Positions 27,167 to 36,048 of a stretch of 64,000 nucleotides of DNA are shown in pieces. The notes beneath the pieces were generated by a model, which made no database searches, was not told where the DNA came from, and saw only the letters and a list, made by a program, of their open reading frames with translations. Origin of the DNA: Vibrionaceae bacterium. Lineage in GTDB: Bacteria; Pseudomonadota; Gammaproteobacteria; Enterobacterales; Vibrionaceae. Position 1 is the first letter of the stretch, and each line of letters opens with the position of its first letter. The stretch lies in the NCBI GenBank assembly GCA_018222805.1, contig JAAEZQ010000010.1, forward strand, positions 1-64,000, in the 5' to 3' direction. The translations under genes and the position numbers were made by a program.

Positions 27167-28057
27167 ATGAAAAAGTTAATTTTTGTGCTACTCGGAGGAG
27201 CGACCTTGGTCGCAATGCTGGTGGTGGCATGGCTGAGTACAACCTCACCCCAAACAGATAAGCCAGCCGAAATGGCGGTAAAAGAAAAAGCAGTTGTACC
27301 AAAAATCTTAGTCGCGAAATACGCCATCCAAGCGGGTGCATTACTGAAAGCAGAAGATTTCCGTTGGGCACCAATGCCATCCGATAGCAACACGCAGCTT
27401 AACGACGTGTTTCTTGAAGGCTTTATCAAACCCGATGTACTGAAAGGCAGCTTGCTAACCCGTAGCTTGGCAGCCCATCAATCGCTTGCCGTCTCAGACA
27501 TTATCCGCCCAGAGCAGAGTCAATACATGTCCGCTATGCTTGCACCTGGCATGCGTGGAGTCACGCTGGAGATGAGCTTAGCAGGCATGAACTATGACTT
27601 GCTGAGGCCGGGCAATTACGTTGACGTTATCTTAACCAGTGAAAATGAACATGCATCAGAGAAAGGTTTTGGCGAAATCACCAAGCATGCAACGAGCGTG
27701 ATTCTCGAAAATACGCGTCTGCTCGCGATCAATAACACCCTGACAGATATTGTCAGCGGCCCAAAACACCAAAATGACAGCGACGTGTCGATGGGATCGG
27801 GGGATACCTTACCGGTCACTTTTGAGGTCACTCCAGAAGGGGCGCAACGTTTGTTGTTAGCCAAGACGTTGGGGGATTTATCTCTGATCCTTCGCGGCTA
27901 TCAGCAGGACGAACGGTCATTGACGACGTCAACCATGGCCACACTTTGGGATGAAGAGTTATCGGATAACCATCACCCGGATCGTAAACCTCAGCACACC
28001 ATTCGTATTTTCAGTGGCGAAGATATCCGCACCCAAGAAAAGAGCACAACGAGATAA
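27167..28057 (+). CDS. rcpC: Tad pilus assembly protein RcpC/CpaB
   Basis: A 296-residue periplasmic protein anchored by an N-terminal helix (MKKLIFVLLGGATLVAMLVV). A SAF-type domain follows at about 47-110 (KILVAKYAIQAGALLKAEDF), then the RcpC/CpaB core (GMRGVTLEMSLAGMNYDLLR, PGNYVDVILTS, LLLAKTLGDLSLILRG). It probably links the secretin to the inner-membrane machine. It is 12 bp after tadV and 3 bp before rcpA. Confidence 0.9.
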   Translation: MKKLIFVLLGGATLVAMLVVAWLSTTSPQTDKPAEMAVKEKAVVPKILVAKYAIQAGALLKAEDFRWAPMPSDSNTQLNDVFLEGFIKPDVLKGSLLTRSLAAHQSLAVSDIIRPEQSQYMSAMLAPGMRGVTLEMSLAGMNYDLLRPGNYVDVILTSENEHASEKGFGEITKHATSVILENTRLLAINNTLTDIVSGPKHQNDSDVSMGSGDTLPVTFEVTPEGAQRLLLAKTLGDLSLILRGYQQDERSLTTSTMATLWDEELSDNHHPDRKPQHTIRIFSGEDIRTQEKSTTR

Positions 28058-28060
28058 ATC

Positions 28061-29485
28061 ATGTCCTTGCTTCGAAATTTTATACTGTACGTATCGCTTG
28101 CTTTGTCTGTCTCGCCGTGGGCGGTAGCAGCAAGTCATACGCTGAATCTCACTATCAACCAAAACCGTCTGATCACGGTCAACGATGATGTGAAAGATAT
28201 TTTTGTTTCTGACCCCAATTTGGTGGTGGTTCACGCGCCTTCTAACCGTCACGTAATGGTGTCTGGTAAAGCGCTGGGTGAAACCGACATCCTAGTGCTC
28301 GGAGACAATGCCCGAACACTGGCGCACTACAAAATAGTGGTTGCCGCCGACCTGTCTGAGCTGGAGCGAGCGGTGCAACACGCGTTTCCCGATGCCCAAG
28401 TGACGTTTGCTCATAGTAAAGGGGCTATCGTCGCGATGGGTGAAGTGGCCAATGCACTTCAGGCGCACGAGATCCTTAGCATAGCGTCGGGGTTTGCTAA
28501 AGGGCTACAAGAGGGAGACGAACAAACTTTATCAGCGCCAACGAGCGAAAGTGGTAGTAGCGGCGGCCGCGGTGAAGGTATGGCCAAGCCGGGCGGTGGC
28601 ATGGGCGTCTACCCATTGGTGGTTAACCAGCTTAAAACGGCAGGCAGTGCCCAAGTGAACATTTCTGTGCGTATTGTTGAAATGGAACGCTCGACCAGCG
28701 AACAACTCGGCCTGCGCTGGAGCTCGATCGGCAATATGCGTTGGGGGACATGGGACACGCTGCAAGCGGCATTGGGGGTTACTCCGGGCAATAAATTTCC
28801 TTCCAATACTTTGCCGTCGGGGAACGGTCAGCATGGCTTAAATGTCATCATTGATGCCTTGGTTGAAGACAGTTTGGTCAACGTGTTGGCAGAACCTAAC
28901 TTGACGGCAAAATCGGGTGAAGCAGCAACCTTTATGTCTGGTGGCGAGTTTCCTTTCCCTGTCGACAACAGTGACGACGGTGTGAGTATCGAGTTTAAGC
29001 GCTTTGGTATTTCTTTGGAGCTGACGCCGACGGTGCTGAGTAACAAACAGATCAGTCTCACCGTTGCGCCGGAAGTCTCTACGTTAAGTCGTGAGCACAG
29101 CGTCTCTATTGCCGGTGTCGAAGTTCCAGGTATTGAAAGCCGCCGCGCCACCACAACGATTGAGTTGGCCGATGGCCAGAGCTTTGCGCTGGCAGGTCTG
29201 GTGAGAACTTATCAAGACCATAAAATCGAAGCGCTGCCGTTTCTTGGTGAAATCCCTTTCCTTGCACCACTTTTCAGTAGCAACAGCTTTAAGAACTCGG
29301 AAAGTGAGTTAGTCATCATCGCGACTGCTCACTTAGTTGAGCCAACCAGCGATCCGAGCGAACTAACTACGCCGCTAGATCGCTTCCGTCCTGCCAATCG
29401 ATTCGAGCGTTTGTTCTTACGTGATATGGGTGATGACCACGACGCCAGTCAGCGTTTGTTTGGTAACTATGGATACAACTATTAA
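28061..29485 (+). CDS. rcpA: Tad secretin RcpA/CpaC
   Basis: A 474-residue outer-membrane secretin forming the pilus exit pore. A signal peptide (to VAAS near residue 27) is followed by the pilus-assembly N-domain (NQNRLITVNDDVKDIFVSDP), a BON-like segment, a Gly/Ser-rich linker (SGSSGGRGEGMAKPGGGMG), and the secretin domain (LAEPNLTAKSGEAATFMSGG, then TTTIELADGQSFALAGLV). Length is normal for the family. It shares the operon with rcpC and the next lipoprotein gene. Confidence 0.92.
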   Translation: MSLLRNFILYVSLALSVSPWAVAASHTLNLTINQNRLITVNDDVKDIFVSDPNLVVVHAPSNRHVMVSGKALGETDILVLGDNARTLAHYKIVVAADLSELERAVQHAFPDAQVTFAHSKGAIVAMGEVANALQAHEILSIASGFAKGLQEGDEQTLSAPTSESGSSGGRGEGMAKPGGGMGVYPLVVNQLKTAGSAQVNISVRIVEMERSTSEQLGLRWSSIGNMRWGTWDTLQAALGVTPGNKFPSNTLPSGNGQHGLNVIIDALVEDSLVNVLAEPNLTAKSGEAATFMSGGEFPFPVDNSDDGVSIEFKRFGISLELTPTVLSNKQISLTVAPEVSTLSREHSVSIAGVEVPGIESRRATTTIELADGQSFALAGLVRTYQDHKIEALPFLGEIPFLAPLFSSNSFKNSESELVIIATAHLVEPTSDPSELTTPLDRFRPANRFERLFLRDMGDDHDASQRLFGNYGYNY

Positions 29486-29493
29486 GGATGATG

Positions 29494-30051
29494 ATGAAAT
29501 TCGCGAAATTAGCTTTGAGCACATTGCCGCTTTTATTGGTGGTTGGTTGTCAGCGTCCGTACGAAACAGGCACGCATGCAACCTTTCAGGATAAAACCTC
29601 ATTTAAAACCACTGCAGCCCAAATAGAGTTAGACCTGAAAAACATCCTGAGCCCAGTGAATAAACGTGAAGAGCAGGGACACATTCACCTCTCGTTACAA
29701 GGCGGTAATTTGGATCTGCAGACCCGACAAAAACTGCGCACTCAGTTGACCGAATATCTTCATTTGCCAGTGCAGATGACTTATCAGTCGGATAAGCAGA
29801 ATCAGATCTCTGCTGAGCTTGAGGTGGCGCTCGTGCCAGATACCTGTCGTTACAACCGCCAGGCGTTACCTGTTTCGGCGCATGCTTGCCAGCAGCTGCG
29901 TAATCACTACCTGAGTGTGGTTAACAAATCGACATGGCGCCACGGGGAAGAGTATCAAGAGCATAACAGCGCCCTGACGACCGGGGCGGTACAACGCTTG
30001 TTCAATAATCAGCTTAAATCGGCAGAAAGACAGCCGGTGACAGGAGAGTAA
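29494..30051 (+). CDS. Tad-locus lipoprotein, RcpB/CpaD position
   Basis: About 185 residues. The N-terminus MKFAKLALSTLPLLLVVGCQ is a lipoprotein signal with lipobox VVGC. The mature protein has a PEB-like pattern (THIHLSLQGGNLDL region, QLTEYLHLPVQMTY) and ends in a basic tail. Its place between the secretin and tadZ is that of CpaD/RcpB, a secretin-associated lipoprotein; sequence similarity is weak, so the name is left blank. Three ATG codons lie in a row; I use the third, five bases after AAGGA. Confidence 0.75.
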   Translation: MKFAKLALSTLPLLLVVGCQRPYETGTHATFQDKTSFKTTAAQIELDLKNILSPVNKREEQGHIHLSLQGGNLDLQTRQKLRTQLTEYLHLPVQMTYQSDKQNQISAELEVALVPDTCRYNRQALPVSAHACQQLRNHYLSVVNKSTWRHGEEYQEHNSALTTGAVQRLFNNQLKSAERQPVTGE

Positions 30052-30054
30052 GTC

Positions 30055-31182
30055 GTGACTGAAAGAGTATTTAATGTTGTCGCGTTTGTTCTCGATAACC
30101 ATAGCCAACAAGTGCTTGAGCACCTAAAAGGTGACTTGACCACGCAAGACATTCAGGTCAACAAAGGTGATATTGAAGCAGCCAGGCTTTGGTGTGTCAA
30201 ACAGGGTGCGCCTGACTTACTCATCGTTGACGGCGGTGACTGTCTGGGACTGGAAGCAGCGCTGCGTAAACTGGCGGAGTATTGCCCGCCGCAGATGAAG
30301 CTGATTGTATTGGGTAAAAAACAAGAAGTTGCGTTATACCGGAGCCTAATGTTCGCGGGTGTGAACGATTACCACACCACGCCGTTAGATGCTGATGCGA
30401 TTCGATTGAGCTTACTGCACCTTCAAGGACACCAAGTTGCCAAGCCATTGCGTCAGGGGCGCGTGATTTGCGTGCTTGGCAGTACCGGTGGCTGCGGCGC
30501 GAGTACCATCGCGGCGAACTTGGGTTACTTCTTAGCCGAGCAACAACATCAGTTTGTTGCCTTGGTTGATTTTGACCTGTTCCACAGCCAACACCCGATC
30601 CTATTGGGCGCTGATTACGACCCGCATTTGGAACACATCATTGCCGACGCTGAGCGTATCGACGAAACCTTGCTTGCGCACAGTAGCCAGCAACTCACTA
30701 AGCGTCTACATCTGTTTTACGGTCAGGACAGCCAGTTGCCACACGATAACGTACTGCAACCTGCGGAGACCATTCAGGCTCTGGCGGAGCACTACGCAAC
30801 GGTGATTGTGGATGTGCCAAACCTTAACCACCCGGCGATGCCCGCGATCGTCGAGCAGGCAGACAACTGTATATTCGTCACCGATTACAGCCTGAACAGT
30901 TTCCGTTATCTGGCCAAGCTGCGAGCCAATGCGCCGCTGAAACACCAGCGACAAATCTTGGTCGGCAACTTGTGTCGTCATGCCAAAGGTCGAGTGCCTA
31001 AGCAAGAAATCACCAAAGCATTGGGTTTGGAACTGAGCGTTGAGCTGCCGTTTGACGCTAAAGCGTTTGATAAAGCGGAAAGAGCAGGCAAGCCACTGTT
31101 GGCAGAGCGTTCGAAATTCAGCAAAAAGATCCATCAACTAGGGCAAGTGCTGGGTGCCGCTTCGGCGGAGCAGAAAGGGTAA
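30055..31182 (+). CDS. tadZ: Tad pilus localisation ATPase-like protein TadZ/CpaE
   Basis: A 375-residue protein with an N-terminal receiver-like domain (about 1-125; the usual phospho-acceptor region is IVDGGD) and a C-terminal MinD/ParA-like domain (about 135-365). The P-loop reads GSTGGCGASTIAANLG: it has the family glycines but lacks the signature lysine of ParA (KGGxGK), as in many TadZ proteins. TadZ sets the pole or focus of Tad assembly. It starts with GTG after an AGGAGAG. Confidence 0.9.
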   Translation: MTERVFNVVAFVLDNHSQQVLEHLKGDLTTQDIQVNKGDIEAARLWCVKQGAPDLLIVDGGDCLGLEAALRKLAEYCPPQMKLIVLGKKQEVALYRSLMFAGVNDYHTTPLDADAIRLSLLHLQGHQVAKPLRQGRVICVLGSTGGCGASTIAANLGYFLAEQQHQFVALVDFDLFHSQHPILLGADYDPHLEHIIADAERIDETLLAHSSQQLTKRLHLFYGQDSQLPHDNVLQPAETIQALAEHYATVIVDVPNLNHPAMPAIVEQADNCIFVTDYSLNSFRYLAKLRANAPLKHQRQILVGNLCRHAKGRVPKQEITKALGLELSVELPFDAKAFDKAERAGKPLLAERSKFSKKIHQLGQVLGAASAEQKG

Positions 31183-31186
31183 GTCG

Positions 31187-32488
31187 ATGTTTAAGCAAGA
31201 TGTGTTAACCCACAAGAGCCGCAGTCACGAACTGTTGTCGATGACGGATGACGCCAAAAGTGCGTTTTACGAACTGGTCGACCCATCGATTGCCGCGAGT
31301 TTGTCCCGTGATGAACTGCTGCCGCGTGTCAAAGACGCCCTCAATGTCATTTCTGGACGGAAAATGCTGCCCTATAACCGTCAGGAGCTGGCGGTTTTAG
31401 GCTTGCAACTGGTCGATGAAATGGTCGGCATCGGGCCCATTCAACCACTGCTCGAGGACCCAGACGTGTCTGATATCTTGGTCAATGGCCCTGAAACCAT
31501 CTACGTCGAGCGACGCGGCAAGCTAGAAAAAACCGACATCCGCTTCCGCGATGCCAAACATGTGCTCAACGTTGCCCAGCGGATCGTAAACGCGATTGGT
31601 CGCCGGGTCGATGAATCCAATCCGATGGTGGATGCGCGCCTAAAAGACGGCAGCCGCGTCAATGTGATCGCGCCACCTCTGGCGCTGCATGGGACCTGCA
31701 TCTCGATCCGTAAGTTTCCTGCGAGCAAGTTGATGTTGTCGAATCTGGTTAACAACGACAGCCTGTCCGAGCAAATGGCGGAATTTCTCGCATTGGCGAC
31801 CTACTGCCGCTGCAATATCTTAATCTCCGGTGGTACAGGTTCGGGTAAAACGACCTTGCTGAATGCGCTGAGTCGGCACATCAGTGAAGACGAACGTATT
31901 CTGACCATCGAAGATGCCGCCGAACTGTCCTTGGCGCAGCCACATTGGGTACCGCTTGAGACCCGCAATGCCAGTACGGAAGGTAACGGAGAAGTGACGG
32001 TACGCGATCTGGTCAAAAACGCACTGCGTATGCGTCCGGATAGAATCGTGTTAGGTGAGGTTCGTGGCGCAGAGGCATTCGATATGTTGCAAGCGATGAA
32101 CACCGGTCACGACGGCTCCTTGTGTACCTTGCACGCCAACAATCCACAAGATGCGATCGTACGCTTAACCAATATGCTGCAAATGGGCGGAGAACGTTTG
32201 TCCGACCATATTATTCGCAGCCAGATTGTCAGTGCGATTGATTTAGTGGTGCAACTTGAACGTATGCGCGACGGTCGTCGTCGGATCACCGCCATCAGTG
32301 AAGTGGTGGGGATGAGCGGCGAACAAATTGAACTCAGTCCGGTGTTCCGTTTTGAACTGACTCGTGCAGAACAACAGCATATTTACGGCCGATTTACCGC
32401 TCAGTCGGTGTCAGCGGCTTTGCTGGATAAGGCAGCACATTTTGCCAAAGAAGACGCGTTGCGCCAGTGTGTGGAGAAGTTGCAGTGA
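31187..32488 (+). CDS. tadA: Tad secretion ATPase TadA/CpaF
   Basis: A 433-residue hexameric ATPase of the secretion-ATPase superfamily that powers pilus extension, and possibly retraction, in Tad systems. Walker A is SGGTGSGKTT; the Asp box is TIEDAAELSLAQPHWVPLE; Walker B is RIVLGEVRGAEAFDML; the His box is GHDGSLCTLHANNP. I start at ATG giving MFKQDV, preceded by AAAGGGTAAG; an in-frame start 11 codons earlier lies inside tadZ. The stop overlaps the tadB start. Confidence 0.95.
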   Translation: MFKQDVLTHKSRSHELLSMTDDAKSAFYELVDPSIAASLSRDELLPRVKDALNVISGRKMLPYNRQELAVLGLQLVDEMVGIGPIQPLLEDPDVSDILVNGPETIYVERRGKLEKTDIRFRDAKHVLNVAQRIVNAIGRRVDESNPMVDARLKDGSRVNVIAPPLALHGTCISIRKFPASKLMLSNLVNNDSLSEQMAEFLALATYCRCNILISGGTGSGKTTLLNALSRHISEDERILTIEDAAELSLAQPHWVPLETRNASTEGNGEVTVRDLVKNALRMRPDRIVLGEVRGAEAFDMLQAMNTGHDGSLCTLHANNPQDAIVRLTNMLQMGGERLSDHIIRSQIVSAIDLVVQLERMRDGRRRITAISEVVGMSGEQIELSPVFRFELTRAEQQHIYGRFTAQSVSAALLDKAAHFAKEDALRQCVEKLQ

Positions 32489-33384
32489 AGTTAATGCTTG
32501 TCTTGATTGCCTTCTGGTTGGTGGCGGGCGGGCTGATCTGGCACACCATCCAACGTCAGGAGCATTGGCAACGTCAGCTTAAGCGCTACACCTTGTTGAA
32601 CCTAGATATTGAGGCCGACCAACGTCAACCGTTCTGGTGTCACTGGCTTTGGTATCAAAACCTGCAAACTTTCGTTAGTCCAGACAAGTTAAGGCAATGG
32701 CAGTTCGGTTTGGCGGCGTCCTTGTTATTGGCACCAACGGTACTTTGTTTTAACGGTATGGACTGGTATGTGGCATTGCCGCTCAGCCTAAGTACAGCGT
32801 TGCTGGTGGTGTGGTTTGCGTATCAACAGTTGCAGCAGAAGGCTAAAGACCAGTTTCGCGACGAACTACCCGATGTCATTGATGGCTTAATCCGAGCGTT
32901 GCGTGTTGGTGCACCGATGGCGGATGTGTTTCAAGAGATGGCGCAACAACACCAAGGGGTGACAGCTCGCTTGTTTGAAAATATGCATGATGAGCTGAAA
33001 GTCGGTCAGACGCTGGATGAAGTGATGAAGAACGCTTCGCAACGTATGCCAATCGCAGAGTTTCGCTTTCTCACCATCGTCCTCAGCTTGCAGCAGGAAA
33101 CGGGTGGCCGTTTAACCGGAGTGTTGGAGCGGTTAGGGCACACCTTGAGATCGCGCGCTGAGCTCAACGCCAGTATTCAGAGCATTACGTCTGAATCACG
33201 CAACTCCGCCAAAGTGCTCGCTGCACTACCAGTTTTGGTGTGTCTGGTGCTGTTTACTACTGGGCGAGAGCATTTTGATTTTCTGATGACCTCGAACGGC
33301 GGGCAAATCGTCATGGCGTATGTCGTTGGCAGTATTTTGGGTGGATTGTACCTGATCCGTCGTATGACTCAGTTAAAGGGATAG
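32485..33384 (+). CDS. tadB: Tad inner-membrane platform protein TadB
   Basis: A 299-residue membrane protein of the GspF/TadC family, forming the platform with TadC. Two helices near the N-terminus, a cytoplasmic GspF-type domain (FRDELPDVIDGLIRALRVGA, then FRFLTIVLSLQQETGG) and two C-terminal helices are visible. I choose the GTG that overlaps the tadA stop (GTGA), with GGAGA nine bases before it; an upstream start six codons earlier is less likely. Confidence 0.9.
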   Translation: MKLMLVLIAFWLVAGGLIWHTIQRQEHWQRQLKRYTLLNLDIEADQRQPFWCHWLWYQNLQTFVSPDKLRQWQFGLAASLLLAPTVLCFNGMDWYVALPLSLSTALLVVWFAYQQLQQKAKDQFRDELPDVIDGLIRALRVGAPMADVFQEMAQQHQGVTARLFENMHDELKVGQTLDEVMKNASQRMPIAEFRFLTIVLSLQQETGGRLTGVLERLGHTLRSRAELNASIQSITSESRNSAKVLAALPVLVCLVLFTTGREHFDFLMTSNGGQIVMAYVVGSILGGLYLIRRMTQLKG

Positions 33385-33387
33385 CTC

Positions 33388-34308
33388 ATGGTGCAATGGT
33401 TCGTCTCGTCAACCTCACTTGCCGCTCTGTTGATCGCTGGTGTGGTGTTTATGTCTGTGTTGTTGTGGCTGTTCTTGTCCCAGCAATCTCAAAGTCGTTG
33501 GCAGGCTCAGTGTGGGCGTTACGTAAACCCTAGTAATGATAATACTGTGGTTGCGACTTCGTCGTCGCCATTTCTTGCTGGGTTAGGGGTGTTGTACCCC
33601 ACTTCTGATAAAGAGAAACAGCGCCTACAGCAAATGCTGGAACACGCGGGTATTGCTTCGTCTACCGCGTTAAATACGGTGCGTGGTGCCAAGCTGTTTC
33701 TCGGTTTGTTTAGTGCCAGTGCCGCTCTAATTTGGCAGGCAGTATCTGGTGAGTTGTTCGATGCGTACACCCTAATGATGACATTAATCGGTTATGTGCT
33801 CGGCTCCAACTTGCCGGAATACTGGTTGCGCCGCCAAGCCAATCAGGCGCAACAAAAGCAGCAGCAAGTCGTCCCTGATGCCATCGACCTGATGGTGATC
33901 AGCGTTGAAGCTGGGTTGTCACTTGAGCGCGCGCTGGAGAAAGTCGGTCTTTACTTGCTTGATGTTGAGCCGATGTTGGCGCGGCAGTTATTGCGTACCC
34001 ACGCTGAGATTCAGGTCCGCGGAGAATCTGCCCAGTGCCTGAAAAAGCTTGCGTGGCGCACTGGGCTGAAAGAGCTCGAACGTCTCGCCAGTACGCTAGC
34101 GATGGCCGAGCGATATGGTTCTCCGTTGGCAGAAACCATGCGCACCATCAGCGCGGATGCCAGACAGTTGCGCAAAATGGCGTTGCAGGAGCAGGCCGGT
34201 AAGCTGCCGGGACGCATTACGCTGATTCAAATGGCTTTCATTATGTTGCCACTGATGGTGCTGATCGTTGCACCGACCATGAACCTGTTGTTGGAGAGCT
34301 TAAAATGA
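33388..34308 (+). CDS. tadC: Tad inner-membrane platform protein TadC
   Basis: A 306-residue partner of TadB. It has an N-terminal helix, a pair of helices at about 100-145, the GspF-type domain (VPDAIDLMVISVEAGLSLER, then LASTLAMAERYGSPLAETMR) and a C-terminal helix (LIQMAFIMLPLMVLIVAPTM). The gene starts 3 bp after tadB and its end overlaps the tadD start by four bases. Confidence 0.92.
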   Translation: MVQWFVSSTSLAALLIAGVVFMSVLLWLFLSQQSQSRWQAQCGRYVNPSNDNTVVATSSSPFLAGLGVLYPTSDKEKQRLQQMLEHAGIASSTALNTVRGAKLFLGLFSASAALIWQAVSGELFDAYTLMMTLIGYVLGSNLPEYWLRRQANQAQQKQQQVVPDAIDLMVISVEAGLSLERALEKVGLYLLDVEPMLARQLLRTHAEIQVRGESAQCLKKLAWRTGLKELERLASTLAMAERYGSPLAETMRTISADARQLRKMALQEQAGKLPGRITLIQMAFIMLPLMVLIVAPTMNLLLESLK

Positions 34309-35075
34309 TGACGACAAACCCTATCAAATGGCTGTTGTTGGTCTGTCTCAGTCCTTTGCTATTCGGCTGTGCGACAGCGGGCAAAGTGAAAAAGCAAACC
34401 GAAGACAATACCCAAGCCCTTGCCGAAGCCGCGTTTAACTATGGTCAGTATGGCAAGGCAGAGCAGCAGTATCTGAAGTTGCTTGAACTGTCGCCGGACA
34501 ATCTCAAATACCAAATGATGCTGGCTCGTAGTCAGTACCGTCAGGACAAGAAAGAAACCGCGATGGCAAAACTGCGTTACGTCTGTGCGCATCCAGAATC
34601 TATCTCGGCGCAGGCGTGTATGTACCTTGGCCGCTATTTGTTGAGTAACGGTCGAGTAACCGAAGCCACCGAAGCGTATAGGTTAGGCTTACCTAAAGCG
34701 GAAGAGCCGCAGATCGAAGCGCAACTGCATAACGGTTTAGGTATCGCGCTGTTAGACAGTGATGCCCAGCAAGCAAGAACGGCATTACAGCAAGCCATTA
34801 TGCTCTCACCGGATAACCCTCATTTTCGTTCGAACTTGGCGATCAGTTATTTGCATGACAATCAGGTCGAGAAAGCACGTACAACGTTTTCTCCGTTATT
34901 GGCCTATCAACAACTACCCCAACAGGTTGAGCTGAATTTCGCGCTGCTATTACTGGCGGAAGGCAACGAAGATGAAGCTCGAGCGTTGCTTGCGCGTCAT
35001 TTACCTGCGAGTGAAGTCGAACGAGATATGTCGATCTTAGCCTCTCGTCTGACTGCGATTCGGAACGCACAATGA
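34305..35075 (+). CDS. tadD: TPR lipoprotein TadD
   Basis: A 256-residue lipoprotein (lipobox LFGC near residue 22) with several tetratricopeptide repeats from about 40 onward (EAAFNYGQYGKAEQQYLKLL, MYLGRYLLSNGRVTEATEAY, HFRSNLAISYLHDNQVEKAR). TadD is needed for Tad secretin stability or assembly in other species. Start overlaps the tadC stop, and the stop overlaps the tadE start. Confidence 0.9.
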   Translation: MMTTNPIKWLLLVCLSPLLFGCATAGKVKKQTEDNTQALAEAAFNYGQYGKAEQQYLKLLELSPDNLKYQMMLARSQYRQDKKETAMAKLRYVCAHPESISAQACMYLGRYLLSNGRVTEATEAYRLGLPKAEEPQIEAQLHNGLGIALLDSDAQQARTALQQAIMLSPDNPHFRSNLAISYLHDNQVEKARTTFSPLLAYQQLPQQVELNFALLLLAEGNEDEARALLARHLPASEVERDMSILASRLTAIRNAQ

Positions 35076-35542
35076 ATCCGGGTCGCTCTCGTCAGCGTGG
35101 CGTGATCAGCTTAGAAACCGCGTTGTTGTTTCCAGCAGTACTGGCGGTGTTACTGGCCTTTTTTGATATTACGCGTGTTCACTTGCAATACAGCTTGCTC
35201 GAACACGCAATGCGCAGCTCGCTACGGGTTTTATTGGCCGAAGATTGGCGTAAAAAACCGCTTAATTCGACGGTCGTTAAACGCATGATTGACGATAAGA
35301 GCTACGGTTTTATCGACAACGTGAGCGTAGACATCATTCTCTTTGAGTCGCTTGAAGAACTGCTCAACGTCAAGCAACAAGAGGAAGATAAGAGCACGGT
35401 TTTTCGTCCGAGAGATCCGGTGTTTCGTGTCACGGCGACGTTATCTACCAAAATGGAATTCAGTCCGCTGGCTACCTTGTATCCAGAGCCGCTGGTGTTT
35501 ACCAGCACATTGATCGCTTCTAAGGATTTACCGTTCGATTAA
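35072..35542 (+). CDS. tadE: Pseudopilin TadE
   Basis: A 156-residue TadE-family minor pilin. A short basic leader (MNPGRSRQRG) ends with Gly and is followed by VISLETALLFPAVLAVLLAF, the type IV-like helix with the conserved Glu at mature position 5; TadV is the expected peptidase. The rest is a soluble periplasmic domain. The gene overlaps tadD by four bases. Confidence 0.9.
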   Translation: MNPGRSRQRGVISLETALLFPAVLAVLLAFFDITRVHLQYSLLEHAMRSSLRVLLAEDWRKKPLNSTVVKRMIDDKSYGFIDNVSVDIILFESLEELLNVKQQEEDKSTVFRPRDPVFRVTATLSTKMEFSPLATLYPEPLVFTSTLIASKDLPFD

Positions 35543-35544
35543 CT

Positions 35545-36048
35545 ATGCCCAGATATCCCATGTTTGAATCTCGTACACACCGTTTGCGTGGCAGTGTCAG
35601 TCTCGAAGTCGCGCTCATATTGCCGATGCTGCTGACCGTTATCGTTGCTGCATCAGAAATACTGACCATTCTTCGCGTCGAACAACGGTTGGTAAATCTT
35701 AATTACAACATTCTTGAAATGGTGGGGAATCGCCGTAGCTTGACGATAGAGAACAACATTGCGCAGCTCCCCTATTTTACTGACTTTGCTGAGCAGCAGC
35801 TCTCTCACATTGCTAAGGGGGAAGTCAGCCTCTCGATTGCGATGTACAACGCCGGGACTAAAGAAACGACACCCGTTATGGTCAGTGCGCGTTGTCCGCT
35901 CAGTCAACAGTGGCCAGATTTTGAGCTAGGGAGCCTGGTGGAAGTGGCGTTGTGCTATCGACCACATAGCAGCGTGAGCGGTAATGCGATTTGGAAGCTG
36001 TGGCCGAGCGGTCGCTTTCATTCTTATATGATTAGGGAGACTAACTGA
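35545..36048 (+). CDS. tadF: Pseudopilin TadF
   Basis: A 167-residue TadE-like minor pilin. The leader ends RLRG before SVSLEVALILPMLLTVIVAA, again with Glu at mature position 5. Position directly after tadE and before tadG supports TadF. The C-terminal part has two Cys (SARCPLSQQ and VALCYRP) that could form a disulfide. Its stop overlaps the tadG ATG by one base. Confidence 0.85.
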   Translation: MPRYPMFESRTHRLRGSVSLEVALILPMLLTVIVAASEILTILRVEQRLVNLNYNILEMVGNRRSLTIENNIAQLPYFTDFAEQQLSHIAKGEVSLSIAMYNAGTKETTPVMVSARCPLSQQWPDFELGSLVEVALCYRPHSSVSGNAIWKLWPSGRFHSYMIRETN